From assembly GCF_900106805.1 (NCBI RefSeq), contig NZ_FNNP01000009.1, positions 1-64,000 of the forward strand: 64,000 nt of DNA. Reading direction: 5' to 3'. This DNA comes from Ruegeria halocynthiae (GTDB lineage: Bacteria; Pseudomonadota; Alphaproteobacteria; Rhodobacterales; Rhodobacteraceae). The number at the start of each line of letters is the position of its first letter. The first letter of the stretch is position 1. Positions 1 to 8,721 of the stretch are shown here, piece after piece. Under the pieces are notes generated by a model. The model saw only the letters and a program-made list of their open reading frames with translations, was not told where the DNA came from and did no database searches. The position numbers and the translations under genes are program-made.

Positions 1-31
1 GTCGTAGGTTCAAATCCTACTCCCGCAACCA
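1..31 (+). tRNA. 3' end of a tRNA, probably initiator tRNA-fMet (5' part lies before the window)
   Basis: The first 31 bases hold a T-arm (GTAGG / TTCAAAT / CCTAC), the 3' acceptor strand TCCCGCA, discriminator A and an encoded CCA. The combination GGTTCAAATCC with the GCAACCA end is typical of initiator tRNA-fMet, where the A at position 72 does not pair with C1. The 5' half is outside the window, so the anticodon cannot be read. It is followed by a hairpin terminator and serves as the left boundary (attL) of a putative island. Confidence 0.75.
10..28 (+). repeat. Putative attL: 19-bp direct repeat in the tRNA 3' end
   Basis: The 19 bases starting TCAAATCC and ending CCCGCAA recur exactly at 12,825-12,843. 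A tRNA 3' end duplicated as a direct repeat is the classic footprint of a tyrosine-integrase element. A second shared stretch, CACTTAGCCTCGCA, occurs at 54-67 and again at 12,848-12,861. Confidence 0.7.
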
Positions 32-58
32 AAATTATCGGCCAGATATAAAACACTT

Positions 59-83
59 AGCCTCGCATAACGCGAGGCTTTTT
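59..83 (+). terminator. Rho-independent terminator of the tRNA
   Basis: Arms AGCCTCGC and GCGAGGCT flank a 5-nt loop and are followed by a T-run. It lies 28 bases after the tRNA CCA. A very similar hairpin follows the att copy near 12,850, so the terminator seems to have been duplicated with the att core. Confidence 0.8.
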
Positions 84-153
84 GCATTCGGGCCATAGCA
101 CCCGGTGCTACAACGGTGCTACGCTACACCGCAAACAATAGAACTTTCAGTGA

Positions 154-447
154 CCCCGAATCTCTCCCCAAAAGAAAACCTACCCGCAGTCACCGTCTGT
201 AGGGTCGCCAGTTGCAAAGCCGGTTAAGGTGGCCGTCGTCGAAAAAAATGGCGCGGCGAGATCATACACTTACCCAGCCATCGTGCTGCCTTCCAAAGAG
301 GTGGATGTTTCATTCCGTGTCGGAGGTTACATCGAGTTCTTACCGATCCGCGCCGCAGGGTTTGTAAAAAAAGGTGATATTGTCGCCCGGTTGGACACCC
401 GCGATTTTCAATCGCAGGTTACTTCAACGTCGGCATGGATGAGGTAA
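154..447 (+). pseudogene. Fragment of an RND-efflux periplasmic adaptor (HlyD/AcrA-like)
   Basis: The frame is open from 154 and gives a stretch that resembles the N-terminal part of RND adaptor proteins: a PVKV strand, then YPAIVLPSKEVDVSFRVGGY, then VKKGDIVARLDTRDFQ, which is the lipoyl/barrel-sandwich entry of the family. The fragment stops after about 65 recognisable residues against roughly 350 in a complete adaptor. It lacks an N-terminal signal peptide or lipobox, and no inner-membrane pump gene follows. It is read as a relic next to the island's left boundary. An ORF can be opened with GTG at 229, but a functional product is unlikely. Confidence 0.6.
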
Positions 448-479
448 CGGAACCCTCTGTTTAATCCTACAGCACGCAT

Positions 480-520
480 ATCGGCGGCTGCCTGCCAAGG
501 CTGCCGCCGATTTTATTTTT
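480..520 (+). terminator. Rho-independent terminator after the adaptor fragment
   Basis: Arms ATCGGCGGC and GCCGCCGAT are interrupted near the loop by one T-T mismatch and followed by TTTATTTTT. It fits the 3' end of a transcript from the left edge of the island. Confidence 0.7.
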
Positions 521-1229
521 GGTCCATTTAACTCAAGCGATGGCCTTTCAGACTCTCGAAGAGCATCACTACGTCGCTTTTGGAGTTTTCAAGCCTGGGG
601 ATCAATTTTTTACACCCTTGTATCGGCTGCTTTGGGCTTTGCACCCGCTTTCGCGGCGTTTTGTCCGAACGGTGGCTATGGAATCGCCAATTTTAGTGTA
701 TCGAATGAAGCTGTAAGTCTCAGGTAAATAGCCTGTGAGGCGAACGGCGAGTCCCAATCTGCCCTCAAGGTTTCAATCCGAAGATCACTTTGCTTCAATT
801 CCAATCCGCACAAGTTTCATTCAAACCGACTAGGCGCAGCAACAAACAAGTGTCACTTTGTCCGCGTTGTATGAATTCACGGTTTCAGAATGGCACCAGA
901 TTCTGCTGCGATGCGATGAGAAAACCGACGCTGTTGCGGAAATTTCCTCGCTGCGAACGCACACAGCATGAAGCTCGAATTCACAGTCTGGGCTCTCTCT
1001 GGAACTCGGAGGCGGCGCAGCATCTACTCGGTCAGATCCCAAGACCACCTTCGAGGACGGCCCATTCCTGCCGTTGGCCAATGGGTCAAGATGCTGCGTT
1101 TGCAGCCCACATTGCCGACATTCGCCGCGCGTGCAAAATCTGAAGCAGCTCGAACTCACAGATCGCGGGACTTAGCCACCTTTCGATTGCTTGCTATCAA
1201 CGACCATTTATAACCAGATGCGGCCATTC
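521..1229. other. Gene-free stretch with no supported coding region
   Basis: Short open frames occur on both strands, but none has a ribosome-binding site, a recognisable domain or alphaproteobacterial codon use. Given the truncated adaptor on one side, this is probably decayed DNA. No transposase or inverted-repeat ends were recognised. Confidence 0.5.
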
Positions 1230-2558
1230 TTAGTTTGATATAAGTATGCGGCAGGCCAAGCCGCCAAGATCCGCTGATTTCTCCAATTTCAGTTTGCCGC
1301 CGTAAGCGTTCATCAGATCAATACAGATGGCCAAACCCAAACCGGTGCCGCTGACAGAGGTATCCAGTCGACCTCCGGATCGAAGCACTCCTTCACGTGC
1401 GTCTTCCGGAATTCCAGGTCCGTCATCCTCAATACAAATCTCAATGCCGCCGTCAACGCGTTTTGCAGCGATGTGTGCTGTAGTTCGACACCACTTGAGC
1501 GCGTTGTCGAGGAGGTTTCCAATCACTTCTTCAACGTCCTGAGTGTCCATTCGGGCTTGAAGCCCAGCCTCGCATTCTGTCGTCAGCGATTTTCCCTCGC
1601 GCTCTGCCATGACCGAAAACAGTCTGGACAGTCTGGCAACCGAATTTGAAAGATCAGTTCGCGAGTGCGTAAGTTCAGCGGAATTTGACGCACGCATGCG
1701 CCCAAGAGACCGCTTGAGTTGGGCATCTATCCTATTCAATGCGTCATCTACAGATCCAGTATCTACACCCGCGTCCGACAAAGTGGCCAGTTCGTTTCTA
1801 AGTATCGTTGTCGGCGTTTTCAGCGCATGTGCCAAATCAGCCGCTTGCCGTCGGGAACCAGACACAATTTCACGGTTTCTGTGCAGCAATTGATTGAGAT
1901 CCTCAACAAGCGGCGAAACCTCTTCTGGGTAATCTTCCGGGATCAGATCATCTCCCTTGTCCCAGCGATGCGCCACATCTGCGCGCAGTTTTCTGAGGGG
2001 GACAATAATTGCTGACATCAACAACAGTGAACCGACAACTCCGATCAAGCCGACCAAACCAAAAACCGGAAGCAGGTTGTTCTGTGCGGTCCTGCGTTCG
2101 CTGATCAGCTCTCGCCTGCTTTCTGCGACCGTTACGCCCCATTCGGTTCCGTCTTCGAACGTGATTTTCTGATAGACGCTGCGAACCGCCTCATTATCCG
2201 GGCCAGTGGTGTTCCAGACGATTGCCTCTTCCCTCACACGTGCAGGTTCGGAAATTGTTTCGTCAAAGAGTGAGGCAGACGTAAATGTGGCTCCTCTGCC
2301 ATCCGTCACTTGCCAATACCTGCCTGAGTACGGCGTTCTGTAGGCTGGGTCGAACATGAGATCACGCAGAGCCTCGGGGTCGTCAGTGGTCGCGCTCAAT
2401 CCGACAACGAGTTGCGTGTGCCTGTCACGCAGCGTCTCGTCGAACTGCTCCAGGACGCGGGTGTTGATGTATGAAAATACAACCAACGTTCCGACGCCGA
2501 CGGAAAGCGCACCTGTTGCGAGGCCACCAAGCAAAGCGCGTTGGCGCAGCGATAGCAT
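1230..2558 (-). CDS. Sensor histidine kinase (PhoQ/QseC-like), second gene of a two-component pair
   Basis: A 442-residue membrane kinase. A first transmembrane segment lies at about residues 8-30, a periplasmic sensor loop follows, and a second transmembrane segment lies at about 162-187. Then come a HAMP-like linker, the dimerisation/phosphoacceptor box DLAHALKTP (His244), an N box NLLDNALKW (about 349-357) and glycine boxes DDGPGIP and GTGLGLAI. Its start overlaps the stop of the response regulator gene (TGATG), so the two are translationally coupled. In PhoP/PhoQ-like pairs the kinase senses periplasmic cations or envelope state; the ligand here cannot be told from sequence. The PepSY gene upstream in the same operon suggests a periplasmic accessory or output protein. 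Confidence 0.9.
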   Translation of the reverse strand: MLSLRQRALLGGLATGALSVGVGTLVVFSYINTRVLEQFDETLRDRHTQLVVGLSATTDDPEALRDLMFDPAYRTPYSGRYWQVTDGRGATFTSASLFDETISEPARVREEAIVWNTTGPDNEAVRSVYQKITFEDGTEWGVTVAESRRELISERRTAQNNLLPVFGLVGLIGVVGSLLLMSAIIVPLRKLRADVAHRWDKGDDLIPEDYPEEVSPLVEDLNQLLHRNREIVSGSRRQAADLAHALKTPTTILRNELATLSDAGVDTGSVDDALNRIDAQLKRSLGRMRASNSAELTHSRTDLSNSVARLSRLFSVMAEREGKSLTTECEAGLQARMDTQDVEEVIGNLLDNALKWCRTTAHIAAKRVDGGIEICIEDDGPGIPEDAREGVLRSGGRLDTSVSGTGLGLAICIDLMNAYGGKLKLEKSADLGGLACRILISN

Positions 2559-3217
2559 CAGGCCGTATCGATCATATAGCCGCGCCCCCTGACCGTTGTA
2601 ATGAGGTCAGAGCCCAGTTTCTTGCGCAGCCGGGTGACAAAAACGGCGATGGTGTTCGAGTCTCTGTCACCGTCGTATTCATAGATGTGCTCTGACAACT
2701 CGGTGCGCGACACCATGCGTCCCATGTTGTGGGCAAGGTATGTTAGGACAGCGATCTCCTGTGCGGTCAGATCAACGGGGATTCCTCCCACACTGACCCG
2801 CCCGTTACGCGTATCGAGCGCGACTTCACCCATTTCGATCACCGGATTTAACTGGCCACTCTGCCTGCGCAGGATGGCGCGGACACGTGCGGCCAATTCC
2901 GGCATGTGAAAGGGTTTGGTCATGTAATCATCTGCGCCCGCATCAAGACCATCTACACGTTCGCTCCACCCATCGCGGGCTGTCAGGATCAATACTGGCG
3001 TCTTAACGCCTGCACTGCGCCATTCGCGCAGGACGGAAATACCGTCGCGTTCTGGCAAACCAATGTCGAGGATGATCATATCGTAAGGTTCAGTCGCACC
3101 CAGGTGTTGGGCGTCCGTTCCATTATTGGCCACATCTACCACGCGACCTTCTGTACTTAGAAGTTTCTTAATTTGCTCGCATAGCTGCGGCTCGTCTTCG
3201 GCCAGAAGTACTCTCAT
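2558..3217 (-). CDS. OmpR/PhoP-family response regulator
   Basis: A 219-residue protein with a receiver domain (acidic pocket EDEP at residues 7-10, phosphoacceptor Asp51 in IILDIGLPE, conserved Lys in TKPFH near residue 101) and a C-terminal winged-helix DNA-binding domain from about residue 125. It ends at the start codon of the partner kinase and begins 38 bases after the PepSY gene, giving the order PepSY, regulator, kinase on the minus strand. Likely targets are its own operon and perhaps the divergent gene at 4064, because the shared 196-bp region 3868-4063 is the only sizeable intergenic space nearby. Confidence 0.92.
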   Translation of the reverse strand: MRVLLAEDEPQLCEQIKKLLSTEGRVVDVANNGTDAQHLGATEPYDMIILDIGLPERDGISVLREWRSAGVKTPVLILTARDGWSERVDGLDAGADDYMTKPFHMPELAARVRAILRRQSGQLNPVIEMGEVALDTRNGRVSVGGIPVDLTAQEIAVLTYLAHNMGRMVSRTELSEHIYEYDGDRDSNTIAVFVTRLRKKLGSDLITTVRGRGYMIDTA

Positions 3218-3255
3218 ATTTAGAAACTACAGCCACAACGGTTTTGGATTAAGCC

Positions 3256-3867
3256 CTATTTTTTACCGTTGCCTTTGCCGTTCCCTCCAGAATTGCCGCC
3301 ACCATTTCCACCGCTGTTTCCGCCACCATTCCCACCGCCGTTGCCACCGCTATTACCACCGCCGTTTCCACCACCATTTCCACCGCCGTTACCATTGCCG
3401 TTGCCACCGCTATTTCCGCCGCCGTTGCCATTTCCACCTGCGTTGCCGTTGTTTCCGTTATTGCCACGGCTCGCAGCGACACCACGATTACTGTTGGCAT
3501 TTCGATTGTTATTGGCTGCTGTGGGGTTCGAACGGGCAGCTTTCGATATTTGACGACCAACACTGGATCGATTGGAAACGACAGTGCCCGTCTGTGCATT
3601 CACAATTACACTGACAATTTTTCCATCAGGTTTTTTAACAAGAATGCGATAGTAAATCTGATCAGCCTGAAACGCGCGCGCATCGACCGGGGTTCCCCCA
3701 TAGTTTTTCTCGACACCCTTGATAACCCGTTTGAGACGAATTGTGCCACCAGACAGGGTCGCCTTGCGTAGTTCACCTTGCTTGAGCTCACGAGTCTGCG
3801 CGGCTGCTTCCCCAATAGGCAACGCAACAAGCAAGCTTGCAACCACCAAGATCATCTTCGCACGCAT
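3256..3867 (-). CDS. Exported PepSY-like protein with a long Gly/Asn repeat tail
   Basis: 203 residues from the ATG at 3867. Residues 1-23 form a signal peptide ending in AAA. Residues about 25-100 have the PepSY fold pattern (LSGGTIRLKRVIKGVEKNYGG, then YYRILVKKPDGKIVSVIVNA) found beside two-component systems. From about residue 115 the chain turns into Asn- and then Gly-Asn-rich low complexity, with GNGGGNSGG-type units to residue about 203 and a lysine end. It heads the operon with the regulator and kinase. PepSY domains are thought to act in periplasmic inhibition or signal sensing; the tail has no known function. The divergent gene at 4064 has a similar GNGGG stretch directly after its signal peptide. 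Confidence 0.8.
   Translation of the reverse strand: MRAKMILVVASLLVALPIGEAAAQTRELKQGELRKATLSGGTIRLKRVIKGVEKNYGGTPVDARAFQADQIYYRILVKKPDGKIVSVIVNAQTGTVVSNRSSVGRQISKAARSNPTAANNNRNANSNRGVAASRGNNGNNGNAGGNGNGGGNSGGNGNGNGGGNGGGNGGGNSGGNGGGNGGGNSGGNGGGNSGGNGKGNGKK
3268..3460. repeat. Degenerate 9-bp tandem repeat encoding the Gly-Asn tail
   Basis: On the plus strand the units read as variations of CCGCCACCATTTCCACCG. Units differ at third codon positions, so the repeat has diverged but kept the GGN/GGG amino-acid pattern, which points to selection on the protein and not to a recent slippage burst. Confidence 0.7.
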
Positions 3868-4063
3868 GTAAAGCCTCGTATTTCCCGGCTGGAGGTTACG
3901 CGGCTCGACATGAACCGATGATGAACAATCAGTTAGCCCTGCGTTCAAGCGCCCTCAAGTTAAATGGCAACACGCCTAAGAGATTCGTGCGAATTGAAAC
4001 GATTGAACACAGCGAGTTGGTTCAAAAAACTGATGCCCGCTGAATTCCACCGAAGAGGTTGAC

Positions 4064-5149
4064 ATGAAAACTACCAGTTTGAGTCTGCTAAAAGCATCTA
4101 CCGTGGTAATCGCGTTGCTGGGATCAGCAGCCATTGTCGCCACCATCGCTGCTCCGGACGTTGCCTTTGCCAAGGAAGGTAAGGGGAATGGCGGAGGCAA
4201 AGGTAATGGTGGAGGAAATGGAAACGGCGGCGATAAGGGGAACGGCGGCGGGAAAGGTGCCAAGGGAAGCAGTGGTGACAATAGTTCTGCCGGCAATAAG
4301 GGCGGGAAAAAGGGCGCAGACAAAAGCCGCGGTGGGCGAAAAGCGGGAAAGTCTAAAGCCGGAAACTCGAAATCAAAATCTTCGCGTTCTGCTTCAGGAA
4401 AAGGCGGTCGTTTTTCTTTGAAGGACATCTTTAGTGGAAAAGGCAAAACCCGGGCAGCCAAGACTTCGAAGAAGGGTGCAACAACAAATGATGGCAAGCA
4501 AAAACCAAGAACACACAAGAAACCCTCAAAAACCGTGATTGTTGAGGAATCCATTCGCCCTGCCGTTCGGACAAAGGGCAACAGGATGGCCGCACTTCTT
4601 GGTGCTCACCCGTCCGAGTTAGGAGCTCTAAACTCTGCAAATGCAAGCGCTACCGCTTTGGCCAATGCGTCGCCAAATTCTCGTGTTGGTCGAATTGGCA
4701 ACTATCGTGATACCGTTTTGGCCGGAGAGCCATTGCGTGCAGAACTTGCGGAACAATTGGAAGAACTCACTGGATTGGAGCCACCCGAGCGGACGGTCCC
4801 CGAGATCGAGGAAGACCTGCAAACCGCATTGGATGATGTACAGACCAATCAGGAACGCGTCGACGAGCTTGAACAGGAGTTGGAAGACGCCGGTGGAACG
4901 GACCCTGAGATCGAAGAACAACTGGAAGAAGCACGCGCGGATTTAGACAATTCGGTTGAAGAGGCAGAGGATCTGGACGATGAACGGCAGGCTGCCGTCG
5001 AATACGAAGAAGCGACTGAAGAAGTGCAGGACCTTGTTGATTTGGTTGAAGAGCAGGATTTGACCGAGCGCGAAGCACTGGAAGCCGCTGCCAACAAACC
5101 CGTCACCGACGCAGTTGAAGAGGAAGTCAAATCACTTCTGGGTTTGTAA
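4064..5149 (+). CDS. Exported Gly/Lys-rich basic domain fused to an acidic coiled-coil domain
   Basis: 361 residues, start ATG 4064 preceded by GAGG. A signal peptide covers residues 1-36 (cut after AFA). Residues 38-66 are KGNGGGKGNGGG-type repeats, and residues 67-170 are very basic with Ser-Lys runs. A conserved-looking segment at about 175-222 (MAALLGAHPSELGALN, then ASPNSRVGRIGNYRDTV) leads into a strongly acidic, Leu-spaced coiled coil at about 225-345. I believe the 175-222 segment occurs in unnamed roseobacter proteins, but that is from memory. The bipolar charge suggests self-association or binding of polyanions outside the cytoplasm. It is divergent from the PepSY-two-component operon, which may control it. 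Function unknown. Confidence 0.8.
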   Translation: MKTTSLSLLKASTVVIALLGSAAIVATIAAPDVAFAKEGKGNGGGKGNGGGNGNGGDKGNGGGKGAKGSSGDNSSAGNKGGKKGADKSRGGRKAGKSKAGNSKSKSSRSASGKGGRFSLKDIFSGKGKTRAAKTSKKGATTNDGKQKPRTHKKPSKTVIVEESIRPAVRTKGNRMAALLGAHPSELGALNSANASATALANASPNSRVGRIGNYRDTVLAGEPLRAELAEQLEELTGLEPPERTVPEIEEDLQTALDDVQTNQERVDELEQELEDAGGTDPEIEEQLEEARADLDNSVEEAEDLDDERQAAVEYEEATEEVQDLVDLVEEQDLTEREALEAAANKPVTDAVEEEVKSLLGL

Positions 5150-5325
5150 CTGCAGATCCAAAATTCTTCAGACCGATTAATCCCCAGTGCTGACCACTCA
5201 CGGAAGTACTGAAAGCCGGGCCAGTCAAATGCTTCACAGGGATGGGAAGCGGCTGGCCCGCATCTTTTCGGGTAAGGCAATGTATCATAGGTAACGCCTT
5301 TGTTCATGATGGTGCACAAAAAAGA

Positions 5326-5352
5326 AATCCCGCCCCAAGCAGGAGCGGGATT
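5326..5352. terminator. Bidirectional terminator
   Basis: Arms AATCCCGC and GCGGGATT with additional inner pairs. On the minus strand it is followed by TTCTTTTTTG, on the plus strand by CAGTTTT. It can end both the plus-strand gene at 4064-5149 and a minus-strand transcript from the small gene at 5417-5605. Confidence 0.75.
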
Positions 5353-5416
5353 CAGTTTTCAATTCCGAAATTTAGGACGAATATCGGGAATTGTTTGGGG
5401 GTCTGCTGAACTGCCT

Positions 5417-5605
5417 TCAGACGTTTTTTTGTGCCTCAAAAAGTCGCTTGTTGTTGACGATCTCTGTTAGTGCATTTTCGATAGGAGGGAAGCGACTGCT
5501 GCTCGATTTGGTCGTGGTTGACAAACGTTCCACAGCAATTTTGCCGGAGGTTTGCATCACAGCTGATGTGCTGGACTCTTCAGTCACAAAGGCAGGCTTT
5601 ATCAT
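5417..5605 (-). CDS. Small hypothetical protein (62 residues)
   Basis: From the ATG at 5605, preceded by AAGGGGAAAAGC, this gives a Ser/Thr-rich 62-residue polypeptide with no signal peptide and no membrane segment. A terminator with a good U-tract for this strand lies 65 bases after the stop. Family not recognised. The ribosome-binding site and terminator favour a real gene, but the length and unremarkable composition leave it uncertain. Confidence 0.4.
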   Translation of the reverse strand: MIKPAFVTEESSTSAVMQTSGKIAVERLSTTTKSSSSRFPPIENALTEIVNNKRLFEAQKNV

Positions 5606-5925
5606 GCTTTTCCCCTTGTCAGTGATCAAACGACATACCACTCGTTCGATCCAACCCTATCATTATGCCTCAGTTTGTTTGAACACTCTGAGAATACATT
5701 GTTCATGTTCTGTTAATGTTGTTCGCGAAATAAAGACAAAAGAGTAAATGGGCGACGATGTGGACGAAGAGCATGCTGTATTGGTGCTTTAGTTGGGTTA
5801 GGTGATGACACTCTCAGCACACGGTTTCAGTTCACGAGCGATCTACCGCATTGGAAAGCGACACTTCGCTGATGAACTCGCCCAGACCCGCTCAAGATCA
5901 TATCTAGGTAAAGAAGGCGCCGGAA
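5606..5925. other. Intergenic stretch with no recognised gene
   Basis: A+T-rich around 5640-5745, which would suit promoters for the small minus-strand gene. Open frames here are short and lack ribosome-binding sites. Confidence 0.45.
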
Positions 5926-6310
5926 ATGACAAACACTGTTGGAGTTTTGGCGTTGGCCTTGACTGTACAAGGCGCGCCAACTGCAAGCGCAAATCACAGC
6001 TTGTGGAGCCAGAATAGAGCAAGTTAGTGGAATTGACGCTACTGCGCCGATTCATGTGAAATCCAAATTCGGACATTGTCCGCCAGGCTTGGCCAAAAAG
6101 GCCGTACCCTGTGTATCGCCTGGGTAGGTTAAGAAATATCGACGTGGCGACTACCTCTATGATGGGTATGTCCGCATAGATGATCCCAGCCGTTGGGGAT
6201 TACGGCGCAATGGATATTACGTGCGAGCCGGAGACTACGTTTACGAATTAAACTGTGAACCGCATGAAGTGCTGAACTTGATAGGGGCAATCGCCGATAT
6301 TCTGAATTGA
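5926..6310 (+). pseudogene. Broken gene for a small secreted protein with a CPPGLAKK motif
   Basis: An ATG at 5926 opens a signal-peptide-like start (MTNTVGVLALALTVQG, then TASA) that hits a stop after 33 codons. In a shifted frame from 6059 the reading continues CPPGLAKKAVPCV, then an in-frame TAG where PPGQ-type relatives would have CAG, then VKKYRRGDYLYDGYVRIDDP, a YYVRAGDYVY segment and an end at the TGA at 6308-6310. Small periplasmic proteins with CPPGLAKK and this GDY/VRAGDYVY ending are common in Rhodobacterales and often mis-named excinuclease subunits. At least one frameshift and one nonsense change make this a pseudogene. Confidence 0.65.
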
Positions 6311-6904
6311 GAGATGTTATCGTTTACTGACTTGAAGCTCTGTTTGCGGCCATTCGGATGGATTGCGGCGGTCAAAAGTATGGGATCATAGCCGACTTGA
6401 GGCATCGCAGCGACGCCATGGCGGTCACGTGGCCTCCTGCTGCGGCTAATCTCTATTCTGGCCCATCGACCCGGCGGAGAGCGGCTCGTCCAACGTGGGC
6501 CAAAGGAGTTGCCGGATTACCTTAGGACGGACGTCGGCCTCCCGCCAGAAGTTGAACGCCCGCCGCCTTTGCTCAGTGATCACGCATACCTCAATTGTGG
6601 TTCGACCAAGCAATCAACGCTCTACAGTCCGCCGGTGCAAAAGAAGATTGCGATGTGGACAAATCTGCCCTTCACCTGTTTGGTTTCAATGACCGCTCGC
6701 AACCAAACGCGGACATGCCCGATCCGCAGATTGGACAGGAAGCAACTATGGTTGGCCAGGCAATCAAACGTTGGTCATGCGACGAAGTGGGCTTTTGTGC
6801 GCAGGCGCATTCTGCGCGGTTGCACCCTGTCGAATTGCGTGCTTTGCAATCGAGTTGCCCTTTGAGCCGGTCTACCACCTCAAACGACACCGAGGCAAAG
6901 CGCT
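6311..6904. other. Gene-free stretch with a possible degraded ORF
   Basis: No intact gene is supported. Around 6500-6570 one plus-strand frame reads LPDYLRTDVGLPPEVERPPP, which loosely recalls the end of short DUF1127-like proteins (RDIGL motif), but it has no start with a ribosome-binding site and runs into unrelated sequence. Probably decayed DNA of the island. Confidence 0.4.
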
Positions 6905-7894
6905 TCAGAACCCACTTATGCGTTCTATGAGCCAGTACATCGATAGCGACCCGATGCCATAGGCAGTAATCACAGTCGCCCTTTGGCTAACTGGACGTGC
7001 CATCAATCGCCAGATCGCGACAAGAAGCGCCAATGCTGCGACAAAACTCAACTGGCCGGCCTCGACGCCTAGGTTGAAGGCAAGCAAGGCCGCTGGAATA
7101 TCGTTTGAGGGTAGTCCGATATCTGCCAAAGCGCCTGCAAAACCAAGGCCATGTAAAAGCCCAAACCCGAAACAAACTATCCAAGGTTTCTGTTTCGAAA
7201 GCCGGAAACGCCCATCGCCGCCCTTAACAATCTCCATCGCCAGAAAAACGATAGAAAGCGCAATGATGGCCTCGACCGGCGGACCAGGGACATTCAGAAA
7301 TCCCAGTGTGGCCAGTGCCAGTGTTATTGAATGGGCCAGGGTAAATGCTGTGACTGCGCCCACCAGCCTCCACGGATCACGGACCAGAATAAACAACGCG
7401 AAGACAAACAGTAGATGATCCCAACCTTCCAGTATGTGTTCAAAACCCAACTGGAAATACGCGGTGAAAACAGACCATGTGGTCTGTTCAGAAGGTATGT
7501 TCTGAACGGCTGTCTCTGGTGTGAACCGAAGCGTCGTGGGCTCAGCCTGCAGGGACTGTACACGGACCAATACGTCGTTCTTTTGAACCTCCAGACCTTC
7601 AATCTTGATGGGTAGACCCGCAATATCTGCGCTGCACTCGACAACCCAGGAAGACATCCATGCTCTGCCATCGGAGATCGGGGTAGGGCCGCGCGTCGGG
7701 GTGCAACCATCCGGCGCCATCACATCAATTGCCATCGGTTGACCATTCACATCGGGTTTCCGCCAATGAACGCTCCAGGTGTTCGATGTGATTTGGCGAA
7801 TTTCCAAGTATCCCGGATCAAGCGCATGCGCCGAGGCATTTCCCGCGACCCACGCAATCAGCAACGCGAACAGTAGGCCAAATGCAGCTTTCAT
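6905..7894 (-). CDS. HupE/UreJ-family membrane protein with periplasmic N-terminal domain
   Basis: 329 residues. A signal peptide (residues 1-22, ASA) is followed by a periplasmic domain of about 120 residues, then by a six-to-seven helix membrane region beginning with the family motif GFEHILEGWDHLLFVFAL and later HGLGFAGAL. HupE/UreJ proteins are linked to nickel or other metal uptake for hydrogenase and urease, but the long-N-terminus version found here is usually not beside those enzymes. Its start overlaps the stop of the parvulin gene by 4 bases. It is the last gene of a three-gene unit with a DUF3604 protein. Substrate unknown. Confidence 0.85.
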   Translation of the reverse strand: MKAAFGLLFALLIAWVAGNASAHALDPGYLEIRQITSNTWSVHWRKPDVNGQPMAIDVMAPDGCTPTRGPTPISDGRAWMSSWVVECSADIAGLPIKIEGLEVQKNDVLVRVQSLQAEPTTLRFTPETAVQNIPSEQTTWSVFTAYFQLGFEHILEGWDHLLFVFALFILVRDPWRLVGAVTAFTLAHSITLALATLGFLNVPGPPVEAIIALSIVFLAMEIVKGGDGRFRLSKQKPWIVCFGFGLLHGLGFAGALADIGLPSNDIPAALLAFNLGVEAGQLSFVAALALLVAIWRLMARPVSQRATVITAYGIGSLSMYWLIERISGF

Positions 7895-8721
7895 TTGGTT
7901 TGACCCAAGAGATCGGGCACATTGATCTCATAGTTGTCAGCAAGGATTTCATATTGCACTTGCGCCAAATCTTCACTCATCGTGCGACGCCAATCTCGCA
8001 GCACGGCATCGTAAATTTCTGACAATGGCGGTATTTGACTAGGTTCGATGGCCTGTATCTGAACCAGATGGACCCCGTAACCAGACTGGATCGGGCCGGC
8101 CCACTGACCTTTATCCAATGTTGTAAGACCCTTGGAAAAGCCTGATCCAAAGACCGAGTCTATCACTCTGGTCGCGGTCAAAGGCATAGATGCAGGCAGC
8201 AGTGTCGAGCCGCCCAGGTCGGAAACCTCATCCCCGGCACGCAGGGAGGCCAATACCCTCTCAACTTCAGCTTTGCTTGGCTCCTCACCAATAAAGACCT
8301 GAATGAAGGCCAGCTTGTAGGGCGTCGCATAGCGCTCCGAGTTGTTTTGCAAAAAGGCTTCTAAATCTTCGTCTTCCGGAACAACAGACGTGGCGATCGC
8401 TTCGGTCAGAAAATCCATTTTTTGACTGAGACGAGACCGGATCACGGAGTCTCCGCGATCAAGGCCAAGCTTTCTTGCTTCTCTGACCAGAACCTCTTCC
8501 CGAATTGTTGCATCGGCCAAAGCTTGCAGCTCGGCATCGTTTGGGCGCCGTTTCCACCGTGCTTCAAACTGATCAGACAAAAGCGCGATATCGTTTTCGT
8601 CGATTGTTATCGTCCCGAAATCTTCGACAGTCTCATTATTTGGCGCAACGATTTGGAACCAAATGAAAATAGCTGCTCCAATCAGGAAGAAATGGAACAG
8701 GGGTTCTTTCAATATTCGCAT
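7891..8721 (-). CDS. Membrane-anchored parvulin-type peptidyl-prolyl isomerase
   Basis: 276 residues. One N-terminal transmembrane anchor (residues about 8-25, FHFFLIGAAIFIWFQIV) puts the rest in the periplasm. A SurA/PpiD-like helical chaperone region (about 40-130) precedes a rotamase-like domain (about 130-250) with GWAGPIQSGYGVHLVQI, the parvulin C-terminal strand motif. It probably folds the neighbouring exported or membrane proteins. It sits between the DUF3604 gene (159 bases upstream) and the HupE-like gene (4-base overlap). Confidence 0.85.
   Translation of the reverse strand: MRILKEPLFHFFLIGAAIFIWFQIVAPNNETVEDFGTITIDENDIALLSDQFEARWKRRPNDAELQALADATIREEVLVREARKLGLDRGDSVIRSRLSQKMDFLTEAIATSVVPEDEDLEAFLQNNSERYATPYKLAFIQVFIGEEPSKAEVERVLASLRAGDEVSDLGGSTLLPASMPLTATRVIDSVFGSGFSKGLTTLDKGQWAGPIQSGYGVHLVQIQAIEPSQIPPLSEIYDAVLRDWRRTMSEDLAQVQYEILADNYEINVPDLLGQTK

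Noticed and set aside
448..1229. Insertion-sequence remnant
   Set aside because: No transposase motif and no terminal inverted repeats could be found.
3268..3460. CRISPR array or satellite in the repeat-rich stretch
   Set aside because: The repeat is codon-based with no spacers and lies in frame within a coding region.
6500..6570. DUF1127-like small gene
   Set aside because: A loose match of a few residues without start site. Recorded only as possible decay.
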